Counted from the stretch's first letter, positions 1 through 8,611 are shown. The stretch: DNA of 46,465 bases from Deltaproteobacteria bacterium (GCA_019309045.1 JAFDGZ010000041.1:1-46465), one strand, 5' to 3'. Numbers and translations are program-made. Notes: a model not told the origin generated them from the sequence alone.

Positions 1-9
1 TTCCATGAT

Positions 10-417
10 CTACACTACCCCCCTGCAAATGAGTTTCCGTGCTTCGTTAAATCCCACCAAGACGATGCCAATCACAATAATAGAAAGCCCCAATAGCAAG
101 CCAAACGGGCTTACTCGGCCGCTGATCAGCAACAGGGCTATGATGATGCCCAGAGCCGCAAAGCGCAAATAATACTTGAAAAGATAGAAAAATCGTGCTC
201 CCGACAATCTTGCTGGATCGAGAGCCCGCCGCAGGTTTCGCTTCATGAGGTAAAAATTGCCAACAGCAAGGACTCCTCCGATGAACACGCCGAGGCTGAA
301 CTTGAACGGGCAAAGGGCAAAGCTGGTCAGACTCAGGATACCGAGCAGTACCCAGATAATCATTTCAATTCTTTTGAGAAGAGCCTCGTCCTGAAGCATC
401 ATCGGCGCCGCCAACAA
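10..417 (-). CDS. atpI: ATP synthase subunit I (AtpI-like)
   Basis: A 135-residue protein with four hydrophobic segments (roughly residues 18-36, 40-58, 80-98 and 102-122) and little else, as in the ATP synthase I family. These small membrane proteins help assemble or stabilise the c-ring of F1Fo ATP synthase. It lies 7 bp downstream of atpZ on the same strand, the usual head of a deltaproteobacterial atp operon; atpB and the rest would lie beyond the left edge. The start is unsure: the longest frame begins with TTG at 417, just after the atpZ stop, while ATG codons occur at 402 and 399. Sequence conservation in this family is low, so the call rests on topology and position. Confidence 0.8.
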   Translation of the reverse strand: MLAAPMMLQDEALLKRIEMIIWVLLGILSLTSFALCPFKFSLGVFIGGVLAVGNFYLMKRNLRRALDPARLSGARFFYLFKYYLRFAALGIIIALLLISGRVSPFGLLLGLSIIVIGIVLVGFNEARKLICRGVV

Positions 418-424
418 GCCTTCT

Positions 425-643
425 TTACTCTCTTGTTCTCTTCGACATATAGCGAAAAAAATTACGAAAACCAGCGATGATACCGAATATCAGAAAGAGA
501 ATGGTCAGCCACGGGCTGGTGTCAAATACCTTGTCCAACCACAGCCCTAATGCCAAACCGATGAAGGTGGCCAGAACGATTGTCAGGCCTAATGAACTGG
601 CAAACCCCACAAGCCGGAGAAGCTTCCTGGTGTCTTCCCTCAT
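425..643 (-). CDS. atpZ: AtpZ/AtpI-family F1Fo-ATPase accessory protein
   Basis: A 72-residue protein with two transmembrane helices (about residues 14-36 and 43-62) separated by a short turn containing LDKVFDTSPW, followed by a basic tail. This is the pattern of the AtpZ family (putative F0F1-ATPase subunit, sometimes called a Mg2+ transporter subunit), in which the segment GLxLGxWLD is characteristic. It starts with ATG and is the first gene of the group, directly ahead of atpI. The role inferred from the family is help in Mg2+ supply or c-ring assembly for the ATP synthase. Confidence 0.8.
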   Translation of the reverse strand: MREDTRKLLRLVGFASSLGLTIVLATFIGLALGLWLDKVFDTSPWLTILFLIFGIIAGFRNFFRYMSKRTRE

Positions 644-1038
644 GAGTTGATCTCACATCATCCGGCGGGGCTAAATTCCTGATCTGTTGCAACGTTCTGA
701 CTTCGTGTAAATTATCACGTAGTACCTACCACAGCAGAGAAAAGAAAGTCAACTTTTTTTTGTGAAATTTTTGTCGTAGTCATGAAGCCGTAAAGAATCT
801 CGAGAAAACAGGGCAGCCTACAGGGGGGAATTTGTCTTATGGATTATGGGCGCAAGGTTTGAGGAGGGTGGCCGCGGGTAGGGCTCCGATGCCCATTTCC
901 TCTGTCGACAACATCAAGCGGTCTTGTCTCCCCTGCTCTGGGCCCCTGTTGCCTGCCGGCTGCAACAGTAACCGGCCAGAGGGCAACAGGATGCCCTCTA
1001 TTTCCCCCTGATAACCGATAACCCCCAAACTCCTATTG
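644..1038. other. intergenic stretch with stem-loop and heptamer repeat
   Basis: No credible gene is seen between hemL and atpZ. The stretch holds a perfect 7-bp stem-loop (GAGGGCA at 979-985 with TGCCCTC at 992-998) without a T-run on either side, so it is not an obvious terminator. It also holds two heptamers, ATAACCG and ATAACCC (1011-1024), related to the tails of the 83-bp repeats at 5419 and 29508. The weak atpZ promoter lies at its left end. Confidence 0.6.
723..752 (-). promoter_or_regulatory. possible sigma-70 promoter for atpZ-atpI
   Basis: On the minus strand TTGACT (752-747) is preceded by an A-rich tract and followed after 18 bp by TAGGTA (728-723). The -35 box is good and the -10 box is weak. 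It would give a leader of about 75 nt before the atpZ ATG. This is visual matching only. Confidence 0.25.
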
Positions 1039-2322
1039 TCACAGCTCCTTGAAGGTCTGCCCTGCCGCTTCCAGGGTTTGATCCAGATCAGCCTGCTGAT
1101 GCGCAGTGCTGATAAAGGCAGCTTCAAACTGTGAGGGGGCAAGATAGACCCCTTTCTGCAGCATGCCCCTGAAAAAACGCCCAAAGAGATCCGTGTCTGC
1201 TGTGAGGGCCGTATCAAAGTCTACCACTTGTTGATCTGTAAAAAAGAGCGACCCCATGGAGCCGACTCTGTTGCTTGTCACTGGCAGACCCTGATTTTTC
1301 GCCAGCCTCTCCATTTCAGTGAAGAAGTAAGCCGACTTTTCCTCGAGTTCCTCATAGATGCCCTCCATTTCTAACAACCGGAGGGTCACCAGACCCGCAG
1401 TAACTGCCAATGGATTTCCTGAAAGTGTCCCTGCCTGATAAACTTCTCCGAGCGGCGCAACTTTGCTCATGATTGCCCGACGGCCACCATATGCCCCCAC
1501 TGGCATACCGCCGCCGATGATCTTGCCGAGACAGGTCAGATCAGGGGTTATGCCATAGAGGCTCTGCGCTCCTCCAAGTGCTACGCGAAAGCCGCTCATC
1601 ACCTCATCGAATATCAACAAAGAGCCGCAGCGGTCACACCAGAGTCTGAGTTGCTCGAGGAATTCCATGGAGGCTGGCACCACCCCCATATTACCGCCTA
1701 CTGGCTCAACGATCACCGCAGCCACGTCCTGGCCTCGACTCTGCATGACTTCTGCCAGTTGCGCCACATCATTGAAGCGCAGCGACAGGGTATGCTGCAC
1801 CACATCCGGCGGCACGCCGCCACTGCCCGGGATGCCGAGGGTGGCAACTCCTGAACCAGCCTTGACCAGCAGGGTGTCTGCGTGACCATGGTAGCAGCCA
1901 TCAAACTTGATGATGGTATCTCGACCGGTGTAGCCCCGAGCCAGGCGGATGCTGCTCATGGTGGCCTCAGTACCTGAGTTCACCAGCCTCACCATTTCCA
2001 CCGAAGGGACCAGGCGGCTGATCAGTTCGGCCAGTTCTACTTCAGCTGCGGTTGGTATACCAAAGCTGGTACCCTCTGCGGCTGCTTCATTGAGGGCCCG
2101 GACTACTTGCGGATGTGCGTGTCCAAGAATCAGCGGCCCCCATGATCCCACATAATCAATGTACTCGTGGCCGTCCACGTCGTAGATACGGCAGCCATTG
2201 CCTCGCGCCACAAAAAGAGGGTCGATTCCTACTGCGCGGCAGGAACGGACAGGGCTGTTCACTCCGCCCGGGATCACCTGTTGGGCTCGTTGGTAAAGCT
2301 GTTCACTCCCACGACCAGCCAT
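1039..2322 (-). CDS. hemL: Glutamate-1-semialdehyde 2,1-aminomutase
   Basis: HemL is the PLP enzyme that converts glutamate-1-semialdehyde to 5-aminolevulinate, the last step of the C5 route into tetrapyrroles. Seen in the sequence are the N-terminal VIPGGVNSPVR signature, the GTEA motif, the FDEVMSGFR segment and the PLP lysine in LGKIIGGGMPVGAYGG. A longer frame opens at 2364, but ATG at 2322 is preceded by a strong GGAGGAG ribosome site 5 nt away and gives 427 residues, the normal family length, so 2322 was chosen. The gene follows ahbB after a gap of about 95 bp on the same strand. Since ahbB acts later in haem synthesis, the two are functionally linked. Confidence 0.95.
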   Translation of the reverse strand: MAGRGSEQLYQRAQQVIPGGVNSPVRSCRAVGIDPLFVARGNGCRIYDVDGHEYIDYVGSWGPLILGHAHPQVVRALNEAAAEGTSFGIPTAAEVELAELISRLVPSVEMVRLVNSGTEATMSSIRLARGYTGRDTIIKFDGCYHGHADTLLVKAGSGVATLGIPGSGGVPPDVVQHTLSLRFNDVAQLAEVMQSRGQDVAAVIVEPVGGNMGVVPASMEFLEQLRLWCDRCGSLLIFDEVMSGFRVALGGAQSLYGITPDLTCLGKIIGGGMPVGAYGGRRAIMSKVAPLGEVYQAGTLSGNPLAVTAGLVTLRLLEMEGIYEELEEKSAYFFTEMERLAKNQGLPVTSNRVGSMGSLFFTDQQVVDFDTALTADTDLFGRFFRGMLQKGVYLAPSQFEAAFISTAHQQADLDQTLEAAGQTFKEL

Positions 2323-2417
2323 TATCTCCTCCTCCACTTCCCGTCGCTCCTCTGGATAGGCCATCGCAGCTAACCCAGTTTTTCAAAGCTGCACCGCCCA
2401 CCTCAAAGTCGCCATAC

Positions 2418-2975
2418 CTATTCGCTATCTCTATCCTCGGCAAAGTAGCCCATGGTTGTCTTCTTTAGTTCCTCCACTGTATAGAGCAATTGATACTTTT
2501 CTATCTGTGCCGCAGTGGCCATGCGCTGCACAATTTCTGTACATTCCTCTGCTGATTTTGCGTGAATCATGGTAAAGATCGAATAAGGCCAATCGGGTCT
2601 CGTTGGCCGCTGGTAGCAATGGGTAACTTCCCGGAAAGAAGAGAGGATCTTGCCCACTTCCTCCATTTTTTCGGGGCTCACCTGCCATACTACCATGGCA
2701 TTGGCCTCGAAACCTGAGTGCTGGTGCCGCAAAGTGGCACCAAATCTTCGTATGGTCCCATCTGCCATAAATTCTCTGATCTTTTCGAGGAGCATTTCTT
2801 CACTGATGGCAAGCTTTTTTGCCACAGCAGCAAAGGGGCTGGCAACCACTGGCAAGTCTTCCTGCAAAGCATGCACTATACGCTTTTCCAGTTCGCTGAG
2901 AATTCTGGGGATTCGGCCGTACACCTGCGGTGACTTGCAATTGACTTTCTTCTTGCTGTGAACGTCAGATGCCAA
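2418..2975 (-). CDS. ahbB: Siroheme decarboxylase subunit, AhbB type
   Basis: A 185-residue AsnC/Lrp-like protein of the AhbA/AhbB/NirDGHL family: a winged-helix N-terminal half (about 20-95) and a ferredoxin-like C-terminal half (about 105-180). The segment IRRFGATLRHQHSGF followed by NAMVVW fits AhbB better than AhbA. In sulfate reducers AhbA and AhbB together decarboxylate siroheme to didecarboxysiroheme in the alternative haem pathway. The start is TTG at 2975 with an AAAGGAG ribosome site 8 nt upstream, placed just after the ClC stop codon. No ahbA lies beside it, which is unusual, so the partner must be elsewhere or this subunit works alone. NirDGHL-type activity in haem d1 synthesis is a less likely alternative. 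Confidence 0.82.
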   Translation of the reverse strand: MASDVHSKKKVNCKSPQVYGRIPRILSELEKRIVHALQEDLPVVASPFAAVAKKLAISEEMLLEKIREFMADGTIRRFGATLRHQHSGFEANAMVVWQVSPEKMEEVGKILSSFREVTHCYQRPTRPDWPYSIFTMIHAKSAEECTEIVQRMATAAQIEKYQLLYTVEELKKTTMGYFAEDRDSE

Positions 2976-2989
2976 CTTTCCGACTCCTT

Positions 2990-4774
2990 TTACTTGCCCA
3001 AACGAACCATTTCCTGGTGGTAGGCCTCCATTAACTCTTCCAGTTGGAGCATGCCGGCCAACTGGCCAGGCATCTCATCCTCCACAATGGGAATCTGGCC
3101 GTAGCCACTCCGAATAAACTTGATGAGCGCATCGTAGAGAGTTTCGCTGAGGGTAACCCACACCGGGCTCTCCGCCAGTTCACCCACAACAAGCAGATCG
3201 GATAGGGCATCCTCAAAGAGGATGGTACGCAGGTTGGGAAAGGATAAAATTCCCACGAGCACAAAGTTGTCATCCACGACTGGGAAAAAGGACTGCCTGG
3301 TGAGAGTCATGAGCTTTTTCAATTCCTTGAGACGCATATCAACAGGAAGCTGGGTTACAGGCTTCTCCGCACGGTAGACATCACGTACCTGGATCCGCTG
3401 TAGCACATTTATGGTCAGCTCTGCCAGATGCGCTGGTGAAGCGAATTTATTGGTCACCTGTTTTTCATAGATTCCCCATCGTCTCGACAGAGGCATGGTG
3501 ATAACGGAGACGAACATGAGTGGAACCACCAGGCCATACCCTTTGGTCATCTCGCAAACCATGAGCAAGGCACCTATGGGCGCCTTGGCCACACCAGCAA
3601 AAAATCCCGCCATACCAACCAGAGCAAAAGCTCCCGGATGTTTAACAATACCTGGAAAGAACTGATTGCCCAATTGCCCCACTACTCCACCTAGCATTGC
3701 CCCTATGAAAAGGGAAGGACCAAAGACGCCGCCGCTGCCACCAGATCCTATGGTAAAGGAGGTAGTGAAAACTTTGGCAAAAGCGAGGATCGCCATCAAT
3801 CCCACTGCAAGTTGACCAGCCAGGGCCAATTGTATGACGCCATAACCTCCACCTAGTGCTCTGGGAAAGAACAGACCAATACACCCCACCAACACTCCTC
3901 CCACAGCCGGCACAAAATGCGGCTTCATAGGGAGGCGCCGAAAGAATCTATCCCTCGAGCCATAGAGCGTCTTGGAATAGAGCCAGCCAACCGGTACACA
4001 TGTTAGCGCCAAGGCAGCATAAATGGCCAGTTCACGAGGGTCGCTGAAGGCCAGTTCTGGAGTGGCAAAAATCGGCTGCTGACCAAAAATGAGCGTAAAA
4101 AACGAATAGGCTACCACTGAACTCATAATTGCCGGCACAATGGCGTCAGTTTCAAAGTCTTCAGTGTAGAGCACCTCGATTGCAGTTATTGCCCCTCCCA
4201 GAGGAGCGCGGAAAATTGCCCCCAATCCCCCGGCACACCCTGCCAACAAGAGCAAGCGTTTCTCTTTACTGTCCAGCTTCAAAACCCGACCCAACCAGGA
4301 GCCAAAACCTGCACCTATCTGAGCAATCGGTCCCTCGCGACCAGCACTGCCCCCAGTGGCCAGGGTAACCACCGAGGCAATACTCTTGACAAAGGGCACC
4401 CGGGTGCGAATCTCACCCTCCTTGTTGTGGAAGGCATCGATCATGGCATCGGTGCCATGTCCCTCAGCCTCGGGAGCCCAGGTATATACCAGGAAGCCTG
4501 ATACGAGTCCTCCAATGACAGGAGCAAGAAATAGCAGCCATCTCCGCGGCGTTCCATGGGGCATACCATGGACGAGATGTTCTCCTGCAGGCGCTCCCAT
4601 GGGAAAGCCCGCCAGGTAATCAAGAACAAAATATTTGAGCCATTCAAGAGAGAAAAAGAAGGCGGCCGCACCCAGTCCTGAGACAAGCCCAATGAGTACA
4701 CTGTAAAAGACCCATCGAGGCAGGGTATGCTCCCTGATATTCAAATAGAGTGCTCGCCAATGCTGCCGCTTCAT
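2990..4774 (-). CDS. ClC-family chloride channel/transporter with CBS domains
   Basis: A membrane protein of 594 residues: a ClC core of about 10-12 helices (to about residue 440) and a C-terminal pair of CBS domains (about 455-590), which usually bind adenine nucleotides and regulate gating. The GREGP motif carries the gating glutamate and GGVFGPSLFIGA is the later anion-site motif. The first anion motif reads GHGTD where the Escherichia coli protein has GSGIP, so the central serine is absent. Start: ATG at 4774 has GGGAG 7 nt upstream, whereas the longer frame from 4825 has no clear ribosome site. ahbB follows after 14 bp, so ClC, ahbB and hemL may be one transcript. The substrate anion cannot be read from sequence. 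Confidence 0.9.
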   Translation of the reverse strand: MKRQHWRALYLNIREHTLPRWVFYSVLIGLVSGLGAAAFFFSLEWLKYFVLDYLAGFPMGAPAGEHLVHGMPHGTPRRWLLFLAPVIGGLVSGFLVYTWAPEAEGHGTDAMIDAFHNKEGEIRTRVPFVKSIASVVTLATGGSAGREGPIAQIGAGFGSWLGRVLKLDSKEKRLLLLAGCAGGLGAIFRAPLGGAITAIEVLYTEDFETDAIVPAIMSSVVAYSFFTLIFGQQPIFATPELAFSDPRELAIYAALALTCVPVGWLYSKTLYGSRDRFFRRLPMKPHFVPAVGGVLVGCIGLFFPRALGGGYGVIQLALAGQLAVGLMAILAFAKVFTTSFTIGSGGSGGVFGPSLFIGAMLGGVVGQLGNQFFPGIVKHPGAFALVGMAGFFAGVAKAPIGALLMVCEMTKGYGLVVPLMFVSVITMPLSRRWGIYEKQVTNKFASPAHLAELTINVLQRIQVRDVYRAEKPVTQLPVDMRLKELKKLMTLTRQSFFPVVDDNFVLVGILSFPNLRTILFEDALSDLLVVGELAESPVWVTLSETLYDALIKFIRSGYGQIPIVEDEMPGQLAGMLQLEELMEAYHQEMVRLGK

Positions 4775-5047
4775 GCCGGTCTCCCGTATTTTCGCCATTC
4801 TATGGGCTTTGCGCGGCAAGCGCAACCGAATTTCAGCTTTGGCGGTTTCTCTTGCGTGTTACTGGTCGGTGAAGCACCTCTGGAAAGCATGGGGCAAGAA
4901 CTGGCATATCATCTGTGGCTACTCCTTGCGGTGGCTTTCAAAAAAAGATTGGCGGATCCGCCTGCCGCGGCAATAGTCAACCGAGTTCGCCAGGAACAGG
5001 AAACGGCAAAGCCCTCGCCCTTTTCTCGGGGAAGAGATGCCTCCCGC

Positions 5048-5074
5048 AAAAAAAAAGCGGCCGCACGGCCGCTT
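5048..5074 (-). terminator. Rho-independent terminator (minus strand)
   Basis: AAGCGGCC (5055-5062) pairs with GGCCGCTT (5067-5074) around a GCAC loop. Read on the minus strand the stem is followed by a run of nine T residues (complement of 5048-5056). It sits about 90 bp after the stop of the 41-residue gene and ahead of the ClC gene, so it ends that small unit. Confidence 0.85.
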
Positions 5075-5163
5075 CCGCATCATCCCGACAACTGCTGTCC
5101 ATACAGGGAAATTCTCGGCTGAACTAATTGCTCCCCTGCAGGTCAGTTATCTATGTGTCTAGG

Positions 5164-5289
5164 TCAGATTTTGGCATAAATGCCCTGTTTGAGGATCATC
5201 TCTTGATATTCTTTCAATTTATCACATTTTTCAATACATTTGTTCTTGTCCTCATTGACGTGTTCGCAAGTTACGCATGGGCTTTTCAT
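5164..5289 (-). CDS. Small Cys-rich protein, 41 residues (putative metal-binding)
   Basis: A short reading frame starting ATG at 5289 and ending TGA at 5164. The product begins MKSPCVTCEHVNEDKNKC and carries four cysteines spaced as CxxC and, after ten residues, CxxxC, followed by an amphipathic KLKEYQEMI helix. The four cysteines suggest a single zinc knuckle or similar metal site. A purine-rich AAGGGGGT ribosome site lies about 10 nt upstream, a strong promoter about 50 bp upstream, and an intrinsic terminator downstream, so it forms a self-contained unit of about 290 nt. The function is not known to me. The frame is short, but the full set of expression signals makes a chance frame unlikely. 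Confidence 0.7.
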   Translation of the reverse strand: MKSPCVTCEHVNEDKNKCIEKCDKLKEYQEMILKQGIYAKI

Positions 5290-5342
5290 GGCTCTTTCTA
5301 CCCCCTTCTCGGATAACTGATAGCTTTTCTTTCTAAAATCTT

Positions 5343-5373
5343 TTTATATCTCATAAGGTCTTGGCGATGTCAA
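5343..5373 (-). promoter_or_regulatory. Sigma-70 promoter of the 41-residue gene
   Basis: On the minus strand a perfect TTGACA (5373-5368) is followed by ATATAA/TATAAA (5349-5343) at a spacing of 18-19 bp. Transcription would start near 5336 and give a leader of about 47 nt before the ATG at 5289. Confidence 0.65.
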
Positions 5374-5418
5374 GCATTTTCTTGGATATTATAGGGGATC
5401 GATAGCAACACCTGGCAA

Positions 5419-5501
5419 CGCAGGCTAAAGCCTGCGGCTACCAACTCATTGCCAAGACTTCCACCAGTAACCGATAACCGATCACTGATAGCCAATTGAC
5501 T
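5419..5501. repeat. 83-bp dispersed intergenic repeat, copy A
   Basis: The unit starts with an 8-bp palindromic stem (CGCAGGCT at 5419-5426, AGCCTGCG at 5429-5436), continues with GCTACC, and ends with a run of degenerate heptamers from 5467: GTAACCG, ATAACCG, ATCACTG, ATAGCCA. The same arrangement, same orientation and same 48-bp distance from stem to heptamers is seen at 29508-29590; ungapped, the two share roughly two thirds of bases by eye. The rest of the gap 5374-5639 holds no recognised gene. Confidence 0.6.
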
Positions 5502-5639
5502 CCCGGCCATTTATATGCCATATTCAGGTGTGTGCGTGAGCCTTTGTGCCGGGCTCACAGGCGGCCGCTCAGCCGTTATTTCCACACCTGATGATCTTTG
5601 GGCTCACGAGCACAGCTTGCAGGAATCAGTCTCACTCAC

Positions 5640-6545
5640 ATGTCTTCTGTGCCAAGTTATCCGGACTTCAAGCCCTTGCAGTTGGAGGACCAGGGGGTTA
5701 TCAGCCAGATACTCCAGGAGTTTCCTCCCACCACTTCGGAGCTCACCTTCACCAATCTTTTCGTCTGGAGGCATCGCTACCAGTTTCAGTGGTCAGTGGT
5801 GGGCAACGCCCTTTTAGTCATTGGCAAATATCCCCAGGGCGGTTTTTTCGGTCTGCCTCCTGTGGGCGCCGACGATCTCAGCCAACCTCTCGAGTGTCTG
5901 TTCAACAAGCTGCACAGCATCAGTGATACTGCTGAATTGCATCGAGTTCCACTGGCGCTTGCCAAGAGATATGCTGCTGCTTTGGCATTGGAATGGGAGC
6001 TCGACCGGGCCAACAGTGATTACGTTTATCGCACTGAAACGCTTATCAGCTTGTCGGGCCGCAAGTTACATCGGAAGCGCAACCACCTGAATCAGTTTCG
6101 CAGGAGATATTCCTACCGCTACCAGCCGCTCACAGAGGAGCTGATCGAGGCCTGTCTTGCCCTTCAGGAGGACTGGTGCCGGCTCCGCGATTGTCAGGCC
6201 GACGAGCTGTTGCTCAGTGAAGAAGGGGCTATTCGTGAACTGCTGGCCCATTTTCGGGCCCTGTCATGCAAAGGAGGAGCCCTTGTTGTAGATGACAAGG
6301 TGGTGGCCTTCACTGTTGGCGAGCAGCTCAATCGTTCTACCGCGGTCATTCATGTGGAAAAGGCCGATCCTGAATATACGGGAAGCTATGTAATGATAAA
6401 CCAGCAGTTTTGTCTCCATGCCTGGCGTGACTTTCCTTTTATCAATCGAGAACAGGACCTGGGGGAGCCAGGTTTGCGCAAAGCCAAACTCTCTTACTAT
6501 CCGGACCACCTAGTAGATAAAGTAATCCTGCGCTCGAGGAGATAG
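5640..6545 (+). CDS. DUF2156 (LPG synthetase-like) domain protein
   Basis: A soluble protein of about 301 residues matching the DUF2156 family, two GNAT-like folds related to the C-terminal domain of phosphatidylglycerol lysyltransferase (MprF). Typical features are the early FTNLFVWR segment, the basic GRKLHRKRNHLNQF stretch in the middle, and the late GSYVMINQQF and NREQDLGEPGLRKAKLSYYP motifs. It lacks the membrane flippase part of MprF. The family probably transfers an aminoacyl or acyl group, but no substrate is established for the stand-alone type. The frame stays open back to 5598; ATG at 5640 was chosen because homology starts there. It stands alone, 132 bp ahead of ald. Confidence 0.8.
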   Translation: MSSVPSYPDFKPLQLEDQGVISQILQEFPPTTSELTFTNLFVWRHRYQFQWSVVGNALLVIGKYPQGGFFGLPPVGADDLSQPLECLFNKLHSISDTAELHRVPLALAKRYAAALALEWELDRANSDYVYRTETLISLSGRKLHRKRNHLNQFRRRYSYRYQPLTEELIEACLALQEDWCRLRDCQADELLLSEEGAIRELLAHFRALSCKGGALVVDDKVVAFTVGEQLNRSTAVIHVEKADPEYTGSYVMINQQFCLHAWRDFPFINREQDLGEPGLRKAKLSYYPDHLVDKVILRSRR

Positions 6546-6677
6546 CCACAGCAGGCTAGCTTATGGCTGATGAAGGGGCAAAGTCCGCTGCTGCAGGACT
6601 AGTGAAAGGTGAGACTGCCTGGCAGTCGCGCCAGGCATAGTCTTCCATTGCGTTCATCAAACAAGGGGGTTGAGACC

Positions 6678-7796
6678 ATGATTATTGGCGTACCCAAAGA
6701 AATCAAGACCGAGGAATATCGTGTGGGCATCGTGCCTGCTGGCGTGAAGCTGCTTCTCAATGATGGTCATCGGGTACTTGTGGAGCAAGATGCAGGAAAA
6801 GGGGCCGGCATTCTAGACGATGAATACCGCCAGGCCGGAGCGGAAATTGTTTCCTCTGCAGCAGAGGTTTATAATTCTGCAGAACTTGTAATGAAGGTCA
6901 AAGAACCTCTGCCGCCAGAGTACGATTTTCTACGGCCCGGACTGGTAATCTACACTTATCTGCATTTGGCTCCGGCCCCTGAACTGACTGCCGTGCTGCT
7001 GGAGAAAGATGTCATTGCTATCGGCTATGAAACCATTCAGCAAGCTGACGGTTCATTGCCGCTGCTCACTCCGATGAGCGAGATTGCCGGACGAATGGCC
7101 GTCCAGGTGGGAGCACACTACCTGGAAAAGACCGAAGGCGGCCGCGGTGTATTGCTTGGCGGGGTGCCGGGCGTCTATCGCGGCCAGGTGACTATTCTCG
7201 GCGGCGGGGTTGTGGGCACCAACGCTGCGAAAATTGCGGTGGGCATGGGGGCAAAGGTGACAGTCATTGACATAAATCAGGCAAGACTCATGGCGCTGGA
7301 TGACATTTTCGGCTCCACCATTACTACTCTCATGTCCAATCCGGACACCATCGAACGATCTGTTCGTGACTCACACCTGGTTATCGGCGCTGTCCTAGTC
7401 CCGGGTGGTCGGGCGCCGAGCCTCATCAGCCGTGATATGGTGTCCCAGATGAAGCCTGGTACTGTAATCGTTGATGTGGCGGTGGACCAGGGAGGCTGTT
7501 GCACCACTTGCAAACCCACCACTCACGACAACCCCGTTTACTTTGTGGACAGTGTAATCCATTACTGTGTGGCCAATATGCCCGGGGCTGTCCCGAGAAC
7601 CGCTACTTTTGCCCTCACCAATGTGACCATCGTCTATGCCCTGATCATGGCAAACGAGGGAATAGAGAAATCCCTGGCCACAAACGAAGCTCTAGCAGCA
7701 GGCGTCAACATATATCGAGGCCATGTCACCCACGAGGCAGTAGCCCGAGATCTCGACTACCCTTTTCATTCATTGGACACTTTGATCAAAGCTTGA
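6678..7796 (+). CDS. ald: Alanine dehydrogenase
   Basis: A 372-residue NAD-dependent alanine dehydrogenase interconverting L-alanine and pyruvate with ammonia. It begins [17 protein letters not shown], the standard start, with AAGGGGGT 7 nt upstream; an upstream in-frame extension to 6609 has no support. Visible motifs are the substrate lysine in MKVKEP, the catalytic histidine in [13 protein letters not shown], the Rossmann glycines in [17 protein letters not shown], and DVAVDQGGC. The length matches the family. It provides alanine catabolism or ammonia assimilation; the enzyme acts in the cytoplasm. The next gene starts 36 bp downstream on the same strand. Confidence 0.96.
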   Translation: MIIGVPKEIKTEEYRVGIVPAGVKLLLNDGHRVLVEQDAGKGAGILDDEYRQAGAEIVSSAAEVYNSAELVMKVKEPLPPEYDFLRPGLVIYTYLHLAPAPELTAVLLEKDVIAIGYETIQQADGSLPLLTPMSEIAGRMAVQVGAHYLEKTEGGRGVLLGGVPGVYRGQVTILGGGVVGTNAAKIAVGMGAKVTVIDINQARLMALDDIFGSTITTLMSNPDTIERSVRDSHLVIGAVLVPGGRAPSLISRDMVSQMKPGTVIVDVAVDQGGCCTTCKPTTHDNPVYFVDSVIHYCVANMPGAVPRTATFALTNVTIVYALIMANEGIEKSLATNEALAAGVNIYRGHVTHEAVARDLDYPFHSLDTLIKA

Positions 7797-7832
7797 CTTG
7801 GCCTGACTTGCTCTTTTGGAAGACCTACTGGA

Positions 7833-8609
7833 ATGAAACACAGCAAGGTGGCACTGGGCAAAAGGCTCCGCCATTGCCAAGCAGTAATAACCCTGGGCTT
7901 GCGCCCCAATATGGATGACTATACTGAGGGCGAGCTCGAGCTTCTGCGCCGAGCCGAAACTGTTTACTATCCCACCATGCTTTATGAGGATGTGTTCCTG
8001 GCGCTGGGCAAGCGAGTTTTTCCGTCAAACTATTATCGCTTCATGGGCGACAAGATAAAACAGACCGAGCTTTTTAACATTTTGCAGATCCCCCATCCTC
8101 GCACCAAAATCTACAGTGATGTCACTGTGGAGCCCCAGAGAGTGTTGCAAGATTTTTCTCTGCCAGTGATCGCCAAGATCCCCCGGGGTTCCTCCAGAGG
8201 CAGAGGCGTGTTTCTCATGCGCAGCCTGGAGGACCTTCGAGATTATCTTGCGCGGGTGTCGCCAGCCTACATTCAGGAATACCTTCCCATCGACCGTGAC
8301 CTGCGTGTGGTTCTGCTAGGCAAGAAAGCCGTACATGCCTACTGGCGCATAGCCAGGCCCGGCGAGTTCAGAACAAACGTCAGTCAGGGAGCCAGTGTCT
8401 CTTTTGCACAAATTCCTCGAGGAGCCCTCCGCTTCGCTGAAAGAGTAGTGCAGATGTGCAACTTTGACGAGGTCGGACTGGACATATGTGTTCATAAAGG
8501 AGAATTTCTGGTGCTCGAGGCCAACATGGTCTATGGACTCATGGGATTCCAGCTGGCTGATCTCGACATCTATCAACTGCTCGGCAGCCGTATACTCGAA
8601 GGGGAATGA
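7833..8609 (+). CDS. RimK-like ATP-grasp enzyme
   Basis: A 258-residue protein with the ATP-grasp fold of the RimK group (carboxylate-amine or thiol ligases such as glutamate ligases). Seen are a substrate-side N-terminal region, an ATP-lysine segment VIAKIPRGSSRGRGVF, the AYIQEYLPIDRDLRVV adenine-binding stretch, and the metal-binding end VLEANMVYGLMGF, where RimK has ExNxxPGL. The residues after the asparagine differ from canonical RimK, so the substrate may differ. Its stop codon nearly touches the sirtuin start (2 bp), so the two are probably co-translated. A ligase that modifies a protein or small molecule is inferred; no target can be named. Confidence 0.78.
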   Translation: MKHSKVALGKRLRHCQAVITLGLRPNMDDYTEGELELLRRAETVYYPTMLYEDVFLALGKRVFPSNYYRFMGDKIKQTELFNILQIPHPRTKIYSDVTVEPQRVLQDFSLPVIAKIPRGSSRGRGVFLMRSLEDLRDYLARVSPAYIQEYLPIDRDLRVVLLGKKAVHAYWRIARPGEFRTNVSQGASVSFAQIPRGALRFAERVVQMCNFDEVGLDICVHKGEFLVLEANMVYGLMGFQLADLDIYQLLGSRILEGE

Positions 8610-8611
8610 CA

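Noticed and set aside
979-998. GAGGGCA/TGCCCTC hairpin as a terminator of hemL
   Set aside because: No T-run follows on the minus strand, so it is only recorded as a stem-loop.
837-1217. Open frame of 126 codons on the minus strand overlapping the 3' end of hemL
   Set aside because: It overlaps hemL out of frame, has no recognisable domain and lies in the repeat-bearing gap.
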